64,000 nucleotides of DNA from Deltaproteobacteria bacterium (lineage in GTDB: Bacteria > Myxococcota_A > UBA9160 > UBA6930). Of the stretch, positions 35,662 through 44,648 are shown in pieces. Position 1 is the first letter of the stretch; the number at the start of each line of letters is the position of its first letter. The position numbers were made by a program, and so were the translations under genes. The notes beneath the pieces are model-generated. The model worked only from the letters and a program-made list of their open reading frames with translations, did not search any database and was not told the origin of the DNA. Location: contig VGRF01000004.1 in NCBI GenBank assembly GCA_016875395.1, forward strand, positions 62,001 to 126,000, written 5' to 3'.

Positions 35662-36434
35662 GGCGTCGCCTCGGCCTGCGGCGGTTCGCTCGGCGGCGCG
35701 GCCGGCGCGGGCTCCTCGCGCTGCGTGGCGCGCGTGAACGCCTCCATGAGGCTCGCGCCGCCTGCGGTGATTTCTGCGATCGGCTGATCGAGTGCGACGC
35801 GCCCGTTGTTGATGAGAATCACGCGCCGACAGATCGCCTCGACCTCCGCGAGGATGTGCGTCGAGAGCACGATCGTGTGCTTGCCCTCGGCGTCGGTCGC
35901 GAGCGAGGCGAGCAGAGCGCGAATCTCTTGGATCTGGATCGGATCGAGGCCGACGGTGGGCTCGTCGAGGATCAGCACCTTCGGCTCGTGCACGATGGCC
36001 TGCGCGATGCCGACGCGCTGGCGGTAGCCCTTCGAGAGCGCGCCGATCACGCGGCGCCGCACGTCCGCTAGCCCGCAGCGCTCCATCGCGCGCTCGACCG
36101 CCAGCTTGCGCCCCGCGCGCGGCACGTCCTTCAGCTTCGCGACGAACGTGAGGTAGCCCTGCACGTCCATCTCGGGATAGAGCGGCGGCGTCTCGGGCAA
36201 GTATCCGATCGCGCGGCGCGCAGCGAGCGGCTCGTGGAAGATGTCGTGGCCGTCGATCAGCGCGGTGCCGTCGCTCGCCGGGAGGAAGCCCGTGAGGATG
36301 CGCATCGTCGTGGTCTTGCCCGCGCCGTTCGGGCCGAGGAAGCCGACCACTTCGCCCGCGCCGATCTCGAAAGAGACGCCGCCCACCGCGACGAAATCCC
36401 CGTACCGCTTGACGATGCCCTTCGCCTGGATCAC
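35658..36434 (-). CDS. ABC transporter ATP-binding protein (GldA-like)
   Basis: 258 aa, GTG start. Walker A GPNGAGKTTT, signature LSKGYRQRVGIAQA (S-K-G-Y-R form typical of CcmA/NatA ATPases), Walker B VLILDEPTVGLDP and H-loop STHIL. It energises the GldF/GldG exporter. First gene of gldA-gldF-gldG-DUF4340. Confidence 0.93.
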   Translation of the reverse strand: MIQAKGIVKRYGDFVAVGGVSFEIGAGEVVGFLGPNGAGKTTTMRILTGFLPASDGTALIDGHDIFHEPLAARRAIGYLPETPPLYPEMDVQGYLTFVAKLKDVPRAGRKLAVERAMERCGLADVRRRVIGALSKGYRQRVGIAQAIVHEPKVLILDEPTVGLDPIQIQEIRALLASLATDAEGKHTIVLSTHILAEVEAICRRVILINNGRVALDQPIAEITAGGASLMEAFTRATQREEPAPAAPPSEPPQAEATP

Positions 36435-36509
36435 GCGAGCCTCATTCCACGATTGCGCCGCGACCGAAACCGAGCCCGCGCGTGCAGTTCCGCCGCGCGC
36501 GAGAATATC

Positions 36510-36821
36510 TCACTTGAGCCTGCGCAGCTTGACCCACTGGTAGTAAGAGGAAGAGCCCGGCACCGAGCCGCCCTGCCCCATTCCGTACTGGAGCTGGAAG
36601 CCCGACTCCGCGCTGTCCACGATCTTCTTGAAGGCCTCGATCTTGCGGCCGGGGTCGTCGGGGTTCAGGCCGTGGAAGACGAGGTCGACCTGCGCGCGCG
36701 ACGACAGCACGTTCAGCACCGTGACCGCGAGCGTGAAGACTTTGCCGATGCCCTCGACCGCCTCCACCGAGAAGCGCGGCACCTCGACCTGATCGAGCGC
36801 GAACGAGTATTCGAGCCGCAT
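36510..36821 (-). CDS. Small conserved-looking protein of unknown function
   Basis: 103 aa from MRLEYSFALDQVEVPRFSVE, preceded by GGGGGG. Soluble, mixed composition unlike GC-rich noise (Y, F, K, D and N present): FHGLNPDDPGRKIEAFKKIV and YGMGQGGSVPGSSSYYQWVK. No family recognised. It stands alone between the low-affinity iron permease-like gene and the ABC operon, 75 nt from each. Confidence 0.65.
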   Translation of the reverse strand: MRLEYSFALDQVEVPRFSVEAVEGIGKVFTLAVTVLNVLSSRAQVDLVFHGLNPDDPGRKIEAFKKIVDSAESGFQLQYGMGQGGSVPGSSSYYQWVKLRRLK

Positions 36822-36890
36822 CGCGAGCCCCCCGGACTTGTTGGGCGCGCAAGTTGCCCAGCGCTCGCGCGCGCTGCAAGGCAAATCGCT

Positions 36891-37313
36891 TCAGCGCGCC
36901 TCGGGTGTGTCCGTGTCGCTCCCGCCGCGGGAGAGCTCCACGCGTGCCCGGCGCGCGAGCCCGACGTAGGCCGCGCGAATCTGTTCCAGCTCGTGCTCCT
37001 CGAGCTCCTCCAGGTCGAGCAGCGCGTTGTGCGCGCCGCGCGTCGCGCGCAGCAGCTCGTCGAGCTTGATCTGGATCGCCTCGGAGTCGCGGTTCTGCGT
37101 CGCCTGAATCAAGAACACCATCAGGAACGTGACGATCGTGGTGCCCGTGTTGATCGCGAGCTGCCAGGTGTCGCTGTACGCGAACAGCGGGCCGGTCACG
37201 AGCCAGAGCGCGATCACGCTGACCGCGAGGCTGAACGCGAGCGGACGCCCCGTCGCGCGCGAAGTCGCTTTCGCGATGCGGGTGAAGAGCGAAGTGGACT
37301 TGGTGGGACGCAT
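36891..37313 (-). CDS. Low-affinity iron permease family membrane protein
   Basis: 140 aa from MRPTKSTSLFTRIAKATSR. Two TM helices (LAFSLAVSVIALWLVTGPLF and a segment after WQLAINTGTTIVTFLMVFLI), then IQATQNRDSEAIQIKLDELL and a coiled-coil tail. This is the PF04120 signature seen across bacteria; the transport role comes from a yeast homologue (Fet4) and is not established for bacterial members. Confidence 0.88.
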   Translation of the reverse strand: MRPTKSTSLFTRIAKATSRATGRPLAFSLAVSVIALWLVTGPLFAYSDTWQLAINTGTTIVTFLMVFLIQATQNRDSEAIQIKLDELLRATRGAHNALLDLEELEEHELEQIRAAYVGLARRARVELSRGGSDTDTPEAR

Positions 37314-37387
37314 GAAAACCTCCGACGACGAGAGCTTGCCTGAGGCCCGCGTTGACTCATGCGGGATTCGCGCCTTCACTTCCGCCC

Positions 37388-37534
37388 GTGACCGAGCCCG
37401 CCGAGCGCCGCCTCGCCGCGATTCTCTCCGCCGACGTCGCAGAAGCGCGCGGTTCGCGAGAGAAGAGATCACTCCGAGCAAGCCTCCTGCAATCCGCCTC
37501 CTGCGATTGCGCCGCAGCGCCGCTCGCCTCCTAG
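37388..37534 (+). pseudogene. N-terminal remnant of a class III adenylate cyclase-like protein
   Basis: The opening ERRLAAILSADVA is the characteristic start of a large family of cyclase-domain proteins, which continues G-Y-S-R-L; here it breaks off into unrelated arginine/serine-rich sequence after ~18 codons and stops at 37534. A truncated relic is the simplest reading; chance similarity is possible because the match is short. Confidence 0.45.
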
Positions 37535-37555
37535 CAACCAACACGCGCGCAGCGT

Positions 37556-37590
37556 TGCGGATCGGTCGGCTCAACGCCGACCGATCCGCA
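37556..37590. repeat. 15-bp perfect inverted repeat
   Basis: Arms TGCGGATCGGTCGGC (37556-37570) and its exact complement (37576-37590) with loop TCAAC. No T-run follows on either strand. It lies ~90 nt downstream of uvrB and could end that transcript or be a protein-binding site. Confidence 0.6.
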
Positions 37591-37678
37591 CTCTCCCCGT
37601 AAGGGGCACGAGCGAACGCAGAAGCAAGAGCAGGCGCGGCGGTGCCCCGAACGAGCGACGCGACCCCCCCCCAACAAC

Positions 37679-39685
37679 TCAGGTCCGCGCCAGCCGCTCC
37701 GCCTCGAGCTGCTTCACTCGATCCCGTATCTCCGCCGCCCGCTCGTACTCGAGCTTCCCAGCCGCTTCCTTCATCTCCCGCTTCAGCGCCGCGATCACCA
37801 GCGGCAACTCGTGCCACGGCACATCCGCTTCGCGCTTCTTCTTCTCCGCGCGCGTCGGCACCGTCACGTAGTCCTGCTCCCAGATCGAGTCGCGCAGGCT
37901 CGCGATCTTCTTCACCACGCTCTTCGGCGTGATGCCGTGCTCCGCGTTGTAGGCGAGCTGCGCGTCGCGCCGGCGATTCGTCTCCGCGAGGGTCTCACGG
38001 ATCGAGTCGGTCTCCTTGTCGGCGTACAGGATCACGGTGCCGTTCACGTTGCGCGCGGCGCGGCCGATCGTCTGGATCAGGGAGCGCGTCGAGCGCAGGA
38101 AGCCCTCTTTGTCCGCGTCGAGGATCGCCACGAGCGACACCTCGGGGATGTCGAGGCCTTCCCGTAACAAGTTGATCCCCACCAGCACGTCGAACACGCC
38201 CTCGCGCAGCTCGCGGATGATCTCGGTGCGCTCGATCGTCTGGATGTCGCTATGCAGGTAGCGGACCTTCACGCCGTGCTCGGCGTAGTACTCGGTCAGC
38301 TGCTCGGCCATGCGCTTGGTCAGCGTCGTCACGAGCACGCGGTCGCCGCGCGCCACGCGCGCGCGAATCTCGCCCAACAAGTCGTCGACCTGCCCGGTCG
38401 CTTTGCGGATCTCCACCTGCGGATCGACGAGGCCCGTGGGGCGGATGATCTGCTCGACCACCACGCCGTGGCACTTCGTGAGCTCGTATTCGGCGGGCGT
38501 CGCACTCACGTAGATGCGCGTCTTCGCGCGCGCCTCCCACTCGTCGAAGCGCAAGGGGCGATTGTCGAGCGCGCTGGGCAGGCGGAAGCCGTACTCCACG
38601 AGCGTCTCCTTGCGCGCGCGGTCGCCGCGGAACATCGCGCCGATCTGCGGCACCGAGACGTGGCACTCGTCGAGGAACACGAGCCCTTCGCTGGAGAAGT
38701 AGTCGTAGAGCGTGTACGGCGTCTCGCCGGCGCTGCGGCCGTCGAGCCAGCGCGAGTAGTTCTCGACGCCGGGGCAGAAGCCCATCTCCTCGAGCGACTC
38801 GAGGTCGAACATCGTGCGCTGCTCGAGGCGCTGCGCTTCGAGGAGCTTGCCCTGCTCGCGGAATTGGCGGAGCCGCTCAGCGAGCTCGTCGCGGATCCCC
38901 GCGACCGCCTTCTTGATGCGCTCTTGCGTCGAGACGTAGTGGCTCGCGGGGTAGATCACGGTGCGCTTCGGTCGGCCTAACACCTTGCCGCGCAGCGGGT
39001 CGATCTCGGCGATCGACTCCACCTCGTTGCCGAACAGCTCGATGCGCACGCCGCGCTCGCTCTCGTACTGCGGGATGACCTCGATCACGTCGCCGCGCAC
39101 GCGGAAGCTGCCGCGCTGGAAGTCGTGGTCGTTGCGCGTGTAGAGCATGTCGACCAGGCGGCGCAGCAGGTCGTCGCGCTCGATGCGCTGCCCCACTTCC
39201 ACGAATGCCAGCATCGAGCCGTAGGTCTCGGGCGAGCCGAGGCCGTAGATGCACGAGACGCTCGCCACCACGAGCACGTCTTTGCGCGTCAGCAACGAGT
39301 GCGTCGCGCTGTGGCGCAGCTTGTCGATCTCGTCGTTGATCGACGAGTCCTTCTCGATGTAGGTGTCGCTCGAGGGGATGTACGCCTCGGGCTGGTAGTA
39401 GTCGTAATACGAGACGAAGTACTCGACGGCGTTGTTGGGGAAGAGCTCCTTGAACTCGGCGTAGAGCTGCGCCGCGAGTGTCTTGTTGGGCGCCATCACG
39501 AGCGCGGGGCGGTTCAGCGCCTCGACCACGCACGCCATCGTGAAGGACTTCCCGCTGCCCGTGACGCCGAGCAGCGTTTGGTGCTGCGCGCCGCGCTGCA
39601 CGCCTTCGACGAGCTCCGCGATCGCGCGCGGCTGATCGCCCTGCGGCTTGAACTCGCTCACGATCTGGAAGCGCTCGGAGGACAT
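37679..39685 (-). CDS. uvrB: UvrABC excinuclease subunit B
   Basis: 668 aa. Walker A GVTGSGKS (40-47), the beta-hairpin region [20 protein letters not shown], helicase motif II written L-D-E-C-H (usually D-E-S-H), QTIGRAARN motif VI and a C-terminal UvrC-binding UVR domain ([20 protein letters not shown]). Nucleotide excision repair damage verification. Single gene, divergent from the DUF3604 gene. Confidence 0.97.
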   Translation of the reverse strand: MSSERFQIVSEFKPQGDQPRAIAELVEGVQRGAQHQTLLGVTGSGKSFTMACVVEALNRPALVMAPNKTLAAQLYAEFKELFPNNAVEYFVSYYDYYQPEAYIPSSDTYIEKDSSINDEIDKLRHSATHSLLTRKDVLVVASVSCIYGLGSPETYGSMLAFVEVGQRIERDDLLRRLVDMLYTRNDHDFQRGSFRVRGDVIEVIPQYESERGVRIELFGNEVESIAEIDPLRGKVLGRPKRTVIYPASHYVSTQERIKKAVAGIRDELAERLRQFREQGKLLEAQRLEQRTMFDLESLEEMGFCPGVENYSRWLDGRSAGETPYTLYDYFSSEGLVFLDECHVSVPQIGAMFRGDRARKETLVEYGFRLPSALDNRPLRFDEWEARAKTRIYVSATPAEYELTKCHGVVVEQIIRPTGLVDPQVEIRKATGQVDDLLGEIRARVARGDRVLVTTLTKRMAEQLTEYYAEHGVKVRYLHSDIQTIERTEIIRELREGVFDVLVGINLLREGLDIPEVSLVAILDADKEGFLRSTRSLIQTIGRAARNVNGTVILYADKETDSIRETLAETNRRRDAQLAYNAEHGITPKSVVKKIASLRDSIWEQDYVTVPTRAEKKKREADVPWHELPLVIAALKREMKEAAGKLEYERAAEIRDRVKQLEAERLART

Positions 39686-39754
39686 CGGCGCACCTTAACT
39701 CCGCGCGCGACTTCGCGGCGGCGCGTGGCACAGTCCCGCGCGGAGGGACTCCGC

Positions 39755-41716
39755 ATGCAGCGACTCGCTCTCGCGTCGTCGGCTGCGCTCGTCCTTGCGT
39801 GCGGCGTCCCCGATCCTGGGAAGCAGCCGTGGGTGCCGGACTCGCAGCCTGCGCAGAAGCGCGCAGCGGCGCCGCGCGAGGCGTGCGCGCAGCGCGATCC
39901 GCTGCGGCGCGCGCTGTTCGGCGACCTGCACGTGCACACAGGGGTCTCGATGGACGCCTGGGCCGAGGGCACGATCGCGACGCCGGACGACGCCTACCGC
40001 TTCGCGCGCGGCCACGCGCTCGGAATCCCGCCGTTCGACGCCGAGGGAAGGCCCGCGGCCGTGGCGCAGCTCGAGCGGCCGCTCGACTTCGCGGCCGTCA
40101 CCGATCATGCGGAGTGGATGGGAGAGACCTCGCTCTGCAGCGACCCGAGCTCGGACGTGTACGACACCGATTCGTGCAGGATCGGCCGCGGCGAGGAGCG
40201 CTCGTGGGTCGCACGCGTGCTGCGCCTCAAGGGCTTCCGCGCGCGCATCGCGGGGCTCGTCGCGTTCGTCGGCCGCAACGAGGAGATCTGCGGCGAAGGC
40301 GCCGCGCGCTGCCGCGCGCGCACGCGCACCGTGTGGGAGGAGAATCAAGCCGCGACCGAGCGCTGGACCGACCGCAGCGCCGCGTGCGAGTTCACCACGC
40401 TGCACGGCTTCGAGTACAGCCGCTCGCCCGCGTCCACGAAGATTCACCGCAACGTGATCTTCCGAAACGAGATCGTGCCCGAGCTGCCGATCTCATGGAT
40501 CGACACGCCAGAGGAGCCGGAGTTCTGGCGCAAGCTGCGCGCGCAGTGCGTCGACACCGATTCGGGCTGCGACGCGATCGCGATTCCGCACAACCCGAAT
40601 CTATCGAACGGGCAGCTGTTCGCGATCTGGTACCGCGACCTGCCGCTCGAGGAGCAGCGCGAGCAGGCGAAGCTACGCGCCGGGCTCGAGCCGCTCGTCG
40701 AGATGGTGCAGAACAAGGGCGAATCGGAGTGCCGTAACAACTTCGCGGGGGTCGTCGGCGGGCCCGACGAGCTGTGCGGCTTCGAGAAGACGCGCGACAT
40801 GGCAGCCGATCTCGAGGACTGCGGCGAGGGCACCGGCGAAGGCGCGCAGGCCGGGCGCGGCTGCACCTCGCGCCTCGACTACGCGCGCTACGCGCTGATC
40901 GAGGGTCTCAGAGAGCGCGAACGAATCGGCGTGAATCCGTACGAGGTGGGCTTCATCGGCTCCACCGACACGCACCTCGGCAACCCCGGCGACGTCGCCG
41001 AGCGCAGCCACGTCGGCAGCTTCGGCGAGACGCCGGAGGAGGCGCTCACGGTGGGGAAGAACCTGCGCGCGACCGCGTACACGAGCGCGGGCGGGCTCGC
41101 GGGCGTGTGGGCGGAGGAGAACTCGCGCGACGCGATCTTCGACGCGCTCGCGCGGCGCGAAGCGTTCGCGACGAGCGGCACGCGCATCCAGCCGCGCCTG
41201 TTCGCGGGCTGGGACCTGCCCGCCGGTGTGTGCGGGAGCGGCGAGCTCGTCGCGACGGGCTACGCGCGCGGCGTGCCGATGGGCGGCAGCGTGCCCGCGC
41301 GCCCGTCGGCGGACGCCAAGCTCACGTTCTACGTCGCCGCGCAAGGCGACCCGCTGAGCGCGCCGCTGCAGCGTCTGCAAATTGTGAAGGCGTGGCACGG
41401 GGAAGACGGCGCGTTCCACGAAGCCATCTACGACGTGGCGGCCGCGCAGGGCGATGCGGCGCTCGACGAGAACACCTGCGAGGTGCGCGGCACGGGGCCC
41501 GCCGCGCTGTGCGCGACGTGGAGCGACCCCGAGCTCGATGCCACGCGCGCTGCGGTCTACTACGCGCGCGTGGTCGAGGCGCCGACCTGCCGCTGGACCA
41601 CGTGGAAGTGCAACGCGCTGCCCGAGGGCCAGCGCCCCGACGGCTGCTCGCACCCGCGCATCCAGCGCACGATCCAGGAGCGCGCGTGGACCTCGCCGGT
41701 GTGGTTCACGCCGTAG
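39755..41716 (+). CDS. DUF3604 family exported protein
   Basis: 653 aa. A signal/lipobox-like N-terminus (ALVLACGVPDPG) then FGDLHVHTGVSMDAW, AAVTDHAEWMGETSLCSD, FEYSRSPASTKIHRNVIF, IPHNPNLSNGQ, GFIGSTDTHLGNPGDVAE and EAFATSGTRI. Spacing of His/Asp residues is PHP-phosphoesterase-like. Function of DUF3604 is unknown; it is frequent in marine and soil Proteobacteria. Start ATG 39755 chosen because family sequence begins there. A REP-like palindrome follows the stop. Confidence 0.88.
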   Translation: MQRLALASSAALVLACGVPDPGKQPWVPDSQPAQKRAAAPREACAQRDPLRRALFGDLHVHTGVSMDAWAEGTIATPDDAYRFARGHALGIPPFDAEGRPAAVAQLERPLDFAAVTDHAEWMGETSLCSDPSSDVYDTDSCRIGRGEERSWVARVLRLKGFRARIAGLVAFVGRNEEICGEGAARCRARTRTVWEENQAATERWTDRSAACEFTTLHGFEYSRSPASTKIHRNVIFRNEIVPELPISWIDTPEEPEFWRKLRAQCVDTDSGCDAIAIPHNPNLSNGQLFAIWYRDLPLEEQREQAKLRAGLEPLVEMVQNKGESECRNNFAGVVGGPDELCGFEKTRDMAADLEDCGEGTGEGAQAGRGCTSRLDYARYALIEGLRERERIGVNPYEVGFIGSTDTHLGNPGDVAERSHVGSFGETPEEALTVGKNLRATAYTSAGGLAGVWAEENSRDAIFDALARREAFATSGTRIQPRLFAGWDLPAGVCGSGELVATGYARGVPMGGSVPARPSADAKLTFYVAAQGDPLSAPLQRLQIVKAWHGEDGAFHEAIYDVAAAQGDAALDENTCEVRGTGPAALCATWSDPELDATRAAVYYARVVEAPTCRWTTWKCNALPEGQRPDGCSHPRIQRTIQERAWTSPVWFTP

Positions 41717-41722
41717 CGGCGC

Positions 41723-41776
41723 GGTCATTTCGGCCGGGCCGAAATGACCGGTCAAATCGGCCCGGCCGAAACGTCC
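41723..41776. repeat. Tandem palindrome (REP-like), copy B
   Basis: First palindrome 41723-41749: perfect 13-bp arms GGTCATTTCGGCC around one G. Second unit 41750-41776 carries CGGCCCGGCCG with GGTC/GTCC-type flanks. Same two cores and order as 26451-26513, again between convergent genes. Confidence 0.75.
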
Positions 41777-41806
41777 GCCTGCCGCGCCGGGGCCGCGCGC
41801 GCTCGC

Positions 41807-43009
41807 CTAGCGAAACGCGTTCGTGTGCACGTGCTGCGGGATCTCGGCGGGGCCGAGCGGCACCGAGATTTGCTCGGGCGTGGGGCCGCAGCGCGCGACG
41901 ATCGGCGCGAGCTTCGCGAGGTCGAACTTGTAGAGCTTGGCGGCGTTCTCGCCGAGGATCATGCGGCGCTCGGCGTCGGGCAGGTCGTGCATCGTGTGCC
42001 GCAGCGACTTCAAGTTGTTGGGGTACGTGCCCTCGTAGTGCGGATAGTCGTTGCCCCAGCACAGGTGATCGAGCCCGATCTCGTGTCGGCCCGCGAGCTC
42101 GCCACGCGAAGGCGCGGAGGCGCCGTAATAACAATTCCGCTTCGCGTAGTAGCTCGGCGGATTCGGTGGCATCGCGCCGTCGGCGAACTGGAACTCACCG
42201 ACCGCGCCGCTGCGCACGCGCTCCCAGATCCCGTCGAGGTTCTTCAGCGTCGCCGGCACCCACGCGCAGCCGCTCTCGGTCACGATGTACTTCAGCTTCG
42301 GGAAGCGCTCGAAGATGCCGCTCAGCAGCATGTGCGCGTAGCTGCGCGTCGAGAACCACGGCGTCTCGAGCAGGCGGATCGGCAGCGAGATCTTCCACGG
42401 GCCGTAGTCGGGCGAGCCGGTGCCGCCGTGGTGGTTGAGCACGACGTCGTGGTCCTGGCACACGGCCCAGAAGCGATCCATGTCGGGCGAGTACAGCGGC
42501 GCGATGTGCGTGCAGTCGGGTGGCACGTGGGGCAGCAGAATGCCGCCGCGCAGACCGGCCTTCGCGGCCCACTTCACTTCCTCGATCGCGGCATCGATGT
42601 CGTTCAGGTAGATCACCGCGATGCCCGCGCGCTGATCCGGGAACTCCGCGCACCAATCCAGCAGCCACCGGTTGTGGGCCTTCACGCCTTCCCAGCGCAG
42701 CGGGTAGTCCTCGCGCGAGGGATTGCCGCAGATCAGCACGCTCGTCTTGAAGAAAGGCGGCACGGTGTTCGGAAAGATGATCTCGCCCGCGACGCCCTCG
42801 GCCTCGAGGTCGCGCATGCGCTCCGTGTCGTCCCAGTTCTTGTGCTTCTTGGAGCCGATGTGCTGCTTCTGCGGATTGCGATACGTGCCGCGCCATTCGT
42901 CGAAGAGCGCCTGATGCTTCGCGTCGAGGTAGGGCTTGTACCCCTCGACGCTCGCGCCGGCGTGCGTGTCCGACGAGATCAGCGTGTACGGCGTGTTGTT
43001 CGCGGTCAT
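41807..43009 (-). CDS. Amidohydrolase-2 family (ACMSD-like) protein
   Basis: 400 aa, ATG preceded by AAGGAG. D-T-H-A-G near the N-terminus (first metal site), VVLNHHGGTGSP, the YIVTESGCAW strand and C-W-G-N-D-Y-P-H near the C-terminus with the catalytic Asp match amidohydrolase-related metal enzymes. Relatives decarboxylate or hydrolyse aromatic or cyclic acids. No partner genes alongside; the substrate is unknown. Confidence 0.88.
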   Translation of the reverse strand: MTANNTPYTLISSDTHAGASVEGYKPYLDAKHQALFDEWRGTYRNPQKQHIGSKKHKNWDDTERMRDLEAEGVAGEIIFPNTVPPFFKTSVLICGNPSREDYPLRWEGVKAHNRWLLDWCAEFPDQRAGIAVIYLNDIDAAIEEVKWAAKAGLRGGILLPHVPPDCTHIAPLYSPDMDRFWAVCQDHDVVLNHHGGTGSPDYGPWKISLPIRLLETPWFSTRSYAHMLLSGIFERFPKLKYIVTESGCAWVPATLKNLDGIWERVRSGAVGEFQFADGAMPPNPPSYYAKRNCYYGASAPSRGELAGRHEIGLDHLCWGNDYPHYEGTYPNNLKSLRHTMHDLPDAERRMILGENAAKLYKFDLAKLAPIVARCGPTPEQISVPLGPAEIPQHVHTNAFR

Positions 43010-43042
43010 GGCGACTCCTTGGGGCGCGTTCCGACCCGTAGG

Positions 43043-43063
43043 GTTCGGACGCAGCGTCCGAAC
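43043..43063. repeat. Short palindrome upstream of the amidohydrolase gene
   Basis: GTTCGGACG and CGTCCGAAC (9 bp) around CAG, with a related half (GCGTTCCGACCC) just before it. It sits 34 nt upstream of the amidohydrolase start, where an operator would be, but may belong to the neighbouring repeat cluster. Confidence 0.5.
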
Positions 43064-43142
43064 GTACGCCGCCTCGTCAGACTGCGCAGGGGGGAAAGTC
43101 AGACGGCCGGCAGCCAGGAAGCCGAGCGGGCGCGGATCGACC

Positions 43143-43207
43143 GGGGACGTTCCGCAAGAAAGTAAAGAAAAGGGGGGAGTTTCTTTACTTACTTGCGGAA
43201 CGTCCCC
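43143..43207. repeat. 28-bp near-perfect inverted repeat (hairpin/MITE-like)
   Basis: Left arm 43143-43170 begins GGGGACGTTCCGCAAG and ends in an A-rich stretch; right arm 43180-43207 is its complement with one mismatch; loop 43171-43179 is AGGGGGGAG. The arms' A/T-rich inner halves contrast with the GC-rich surroundings, suggesting an inserted element. It lies between the amidohydrolase start and the cysS stop. Confidence 0.85.
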
Positions 43208-43226
43208 GAAAACCGCGCATCACGGG

Positions 43227-44648
43227 TTACTTCGGCCCCCGCCTCCACTTCGCGCCCTGAGGCGTGTCCACGATCGTGACGCCCTCGGCGGCGAGCGCGT
43301 CGCGGATGCGGTCGCTCGTCGCGAAGTCGCGCCGCTTGCGGGCGGCCTCGCGCTCGGCGACGAGTGCGTCGATGCGCGGGTCGCTCTCTTCCGCGGGCGC
43401 GGGCGGCAGCTCGGCGGTGAGCAGATCGAGGCCGAGCCAGGCGTCGAACTCGGCGAGCAGCGCGCGCTGGTCGGCAGGTGTTAGGTCGGGCGCGCGCAGC
43501 ATGAGGGTCGTCTCGGCGAGCGCGCGCGGCGCGTTCAGGTCGTCGCGCACCGCGTCGTGGAAGCGAGCGCGCCACGGGGCGATGCGCGCGGCGTCGGCGG
43601 CGCCGGTCGCCGCGCGCGCGGCGGCGGTGCTGGCGAGCAGACGCCGGTAGCCGCGGTCGGCGCTCGTCATCGCGTCGTCGCTGAAGGACTGCTGCTTGCG
43701 GTAGTGCGCCTGCAAGAAGAAGAAGCGGAACGACAGCGCGAGGTGGCCCTGATCGATCAGGTCCTGCAGGACGTAAACGTTGCCCTTCGACTTCGACATC
43801 TTCTCGCCCTGCAGGTCGAGAAAGTCGTTGTGCATCCAGACCGAAACCCAAGGATGCAAGCCGAGCGCCACTTCGCTCTGCGCCACTTCATTCGTGTGAT
43901 GCACGGTGAAGTGATCGACCCCGCCGGTGTGAATGTCGAAGTTCGCGCCGAGATACTTCGTGCTCATCGCGGAGCACTCGATGTGCCAGCCGGGGAAACC
44001 GCGGCCCCACGGCGCGTCCCACTCCTGCTGCCGCTTCACTCCCGCCGATGCGAACTTCCAGAGCGCGAAGTCGGCGGGATTCCGCTTGCCGGGCACGTCC
44101 GCGATGCGGCTCGCGCCGTGCTGACCCGCGAGATCGAGCTGCGCGAACTCGGCGTAACGCGGGAACTTCGCGACGTCGAAGTAGATCCCGTCGTCGATCC
44201 GGTAGGTGACGCCGCGCGCCTCGAGCTTGCGGATCATCTCGATCTGCTCGGCGACGTGCTCGCTCGCCTTGCACAGCACATCCGGGTCCGCGCAGTTGAG
44301 GCGCCGCCTGTCCTTCAGCCACTGCGCAGTGTACTCCGCCGCGATGTCGAGAGCGCGACGCCCGGTCTTGCGCGCCGCCGCCTCCATCTTGTCCTCACCG
44401 GCGTCGGCGTCGTCCGTGAGGTGGCCCACATCGGTGATGTTGATGACGTGCGTCACGCGCAGCCCCTCGGCCAGGAGCGCGCGCCGCAACAAGTCGGCGA
44501 ACAGATACGCCCGCATGTTCCCGATGTGCTGCGGCGAGTACACCGTCGGGCCGCACGAGTAGACGCGCGCGTGGCCGGGCTCGATCGGGACGAACGGCTC
44601 CTTGCGCCGCGTGCGCGAGTTGAACAGCTGAAGGCGCGCCTCGCTCAC
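43227..44648 (-). CDS. cysS: Cysteinyl-tRNA synthetase
   Basis: 473 aa; GTG start overlaps the ispF stop (GTGA). Zn-ligand Cys32 in CGPTVYSP, H41-I-G-N44, the GWHIECSAMS block and K283-M-S-K-S287. Complete class I enzyme. Expressed at the end of ispD-ispF-cysS. Confidence 0.97.
   Translation of the reverse strand: MSEARLQLFNSRTRRKEPFVPIEPGHARVYSCGPTVYSPQHIGNMRAYLFADLLRRALLAEGLRVTHVINITDVGHLTDDADAGEDKMEAAARKTGRRALDIAAEYTAQWLKDRRRLNCADPDVLCKASEHVAEQIEMIRKLEARGVTYRIDDGIYFDVAKFPRYAEFAQLDLAGQHGASRIADVPGKRNPADFALWKFASAGVKRQQEWDAPWGRGFPGWHIECSAMSTKYLGANFDIHTGGVDHFTVHHTNEVAQSEVALGLHPWVSVWMHNDFLDLQGEKMSKSKGNVYVLQDLIDQGHLALSFRFFFLQAHYRKQQSFSDDAMTSADRGYRRLLASTAAARAATGAADAARIAPWRARFHDAVRDDLNAPRALAETTLMLRAPDLTPADQRALLAEFDAWLGLDLLTAELPPAPAEESDPRIDALVAEREAARKRRDFATSDRIRDALAAEGVTIVDTPQGAKWRRGPK

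Larger units (their letters stand above)
37314..37678. other. 365-bp non-coding gap with gene debris and hairpins
   Basis: No intact gene. It contains a short cyclase-like N-terminal remnant (37388-37534), a 15-bp perfect inverted repeat (37556-37590), a CCCC-GTAA-GGGG mini-hairpin just after it and a run of nine C (37664-37672) immediately downstream of uvrB. Confidence 0.6.

Noticed and set aside
37664-37672. Run of nine C after uvrB as a phase-variable tract
   Set aside because: It is outside any reading frame and 3' of the stop codon, so slippage would not change a protein.
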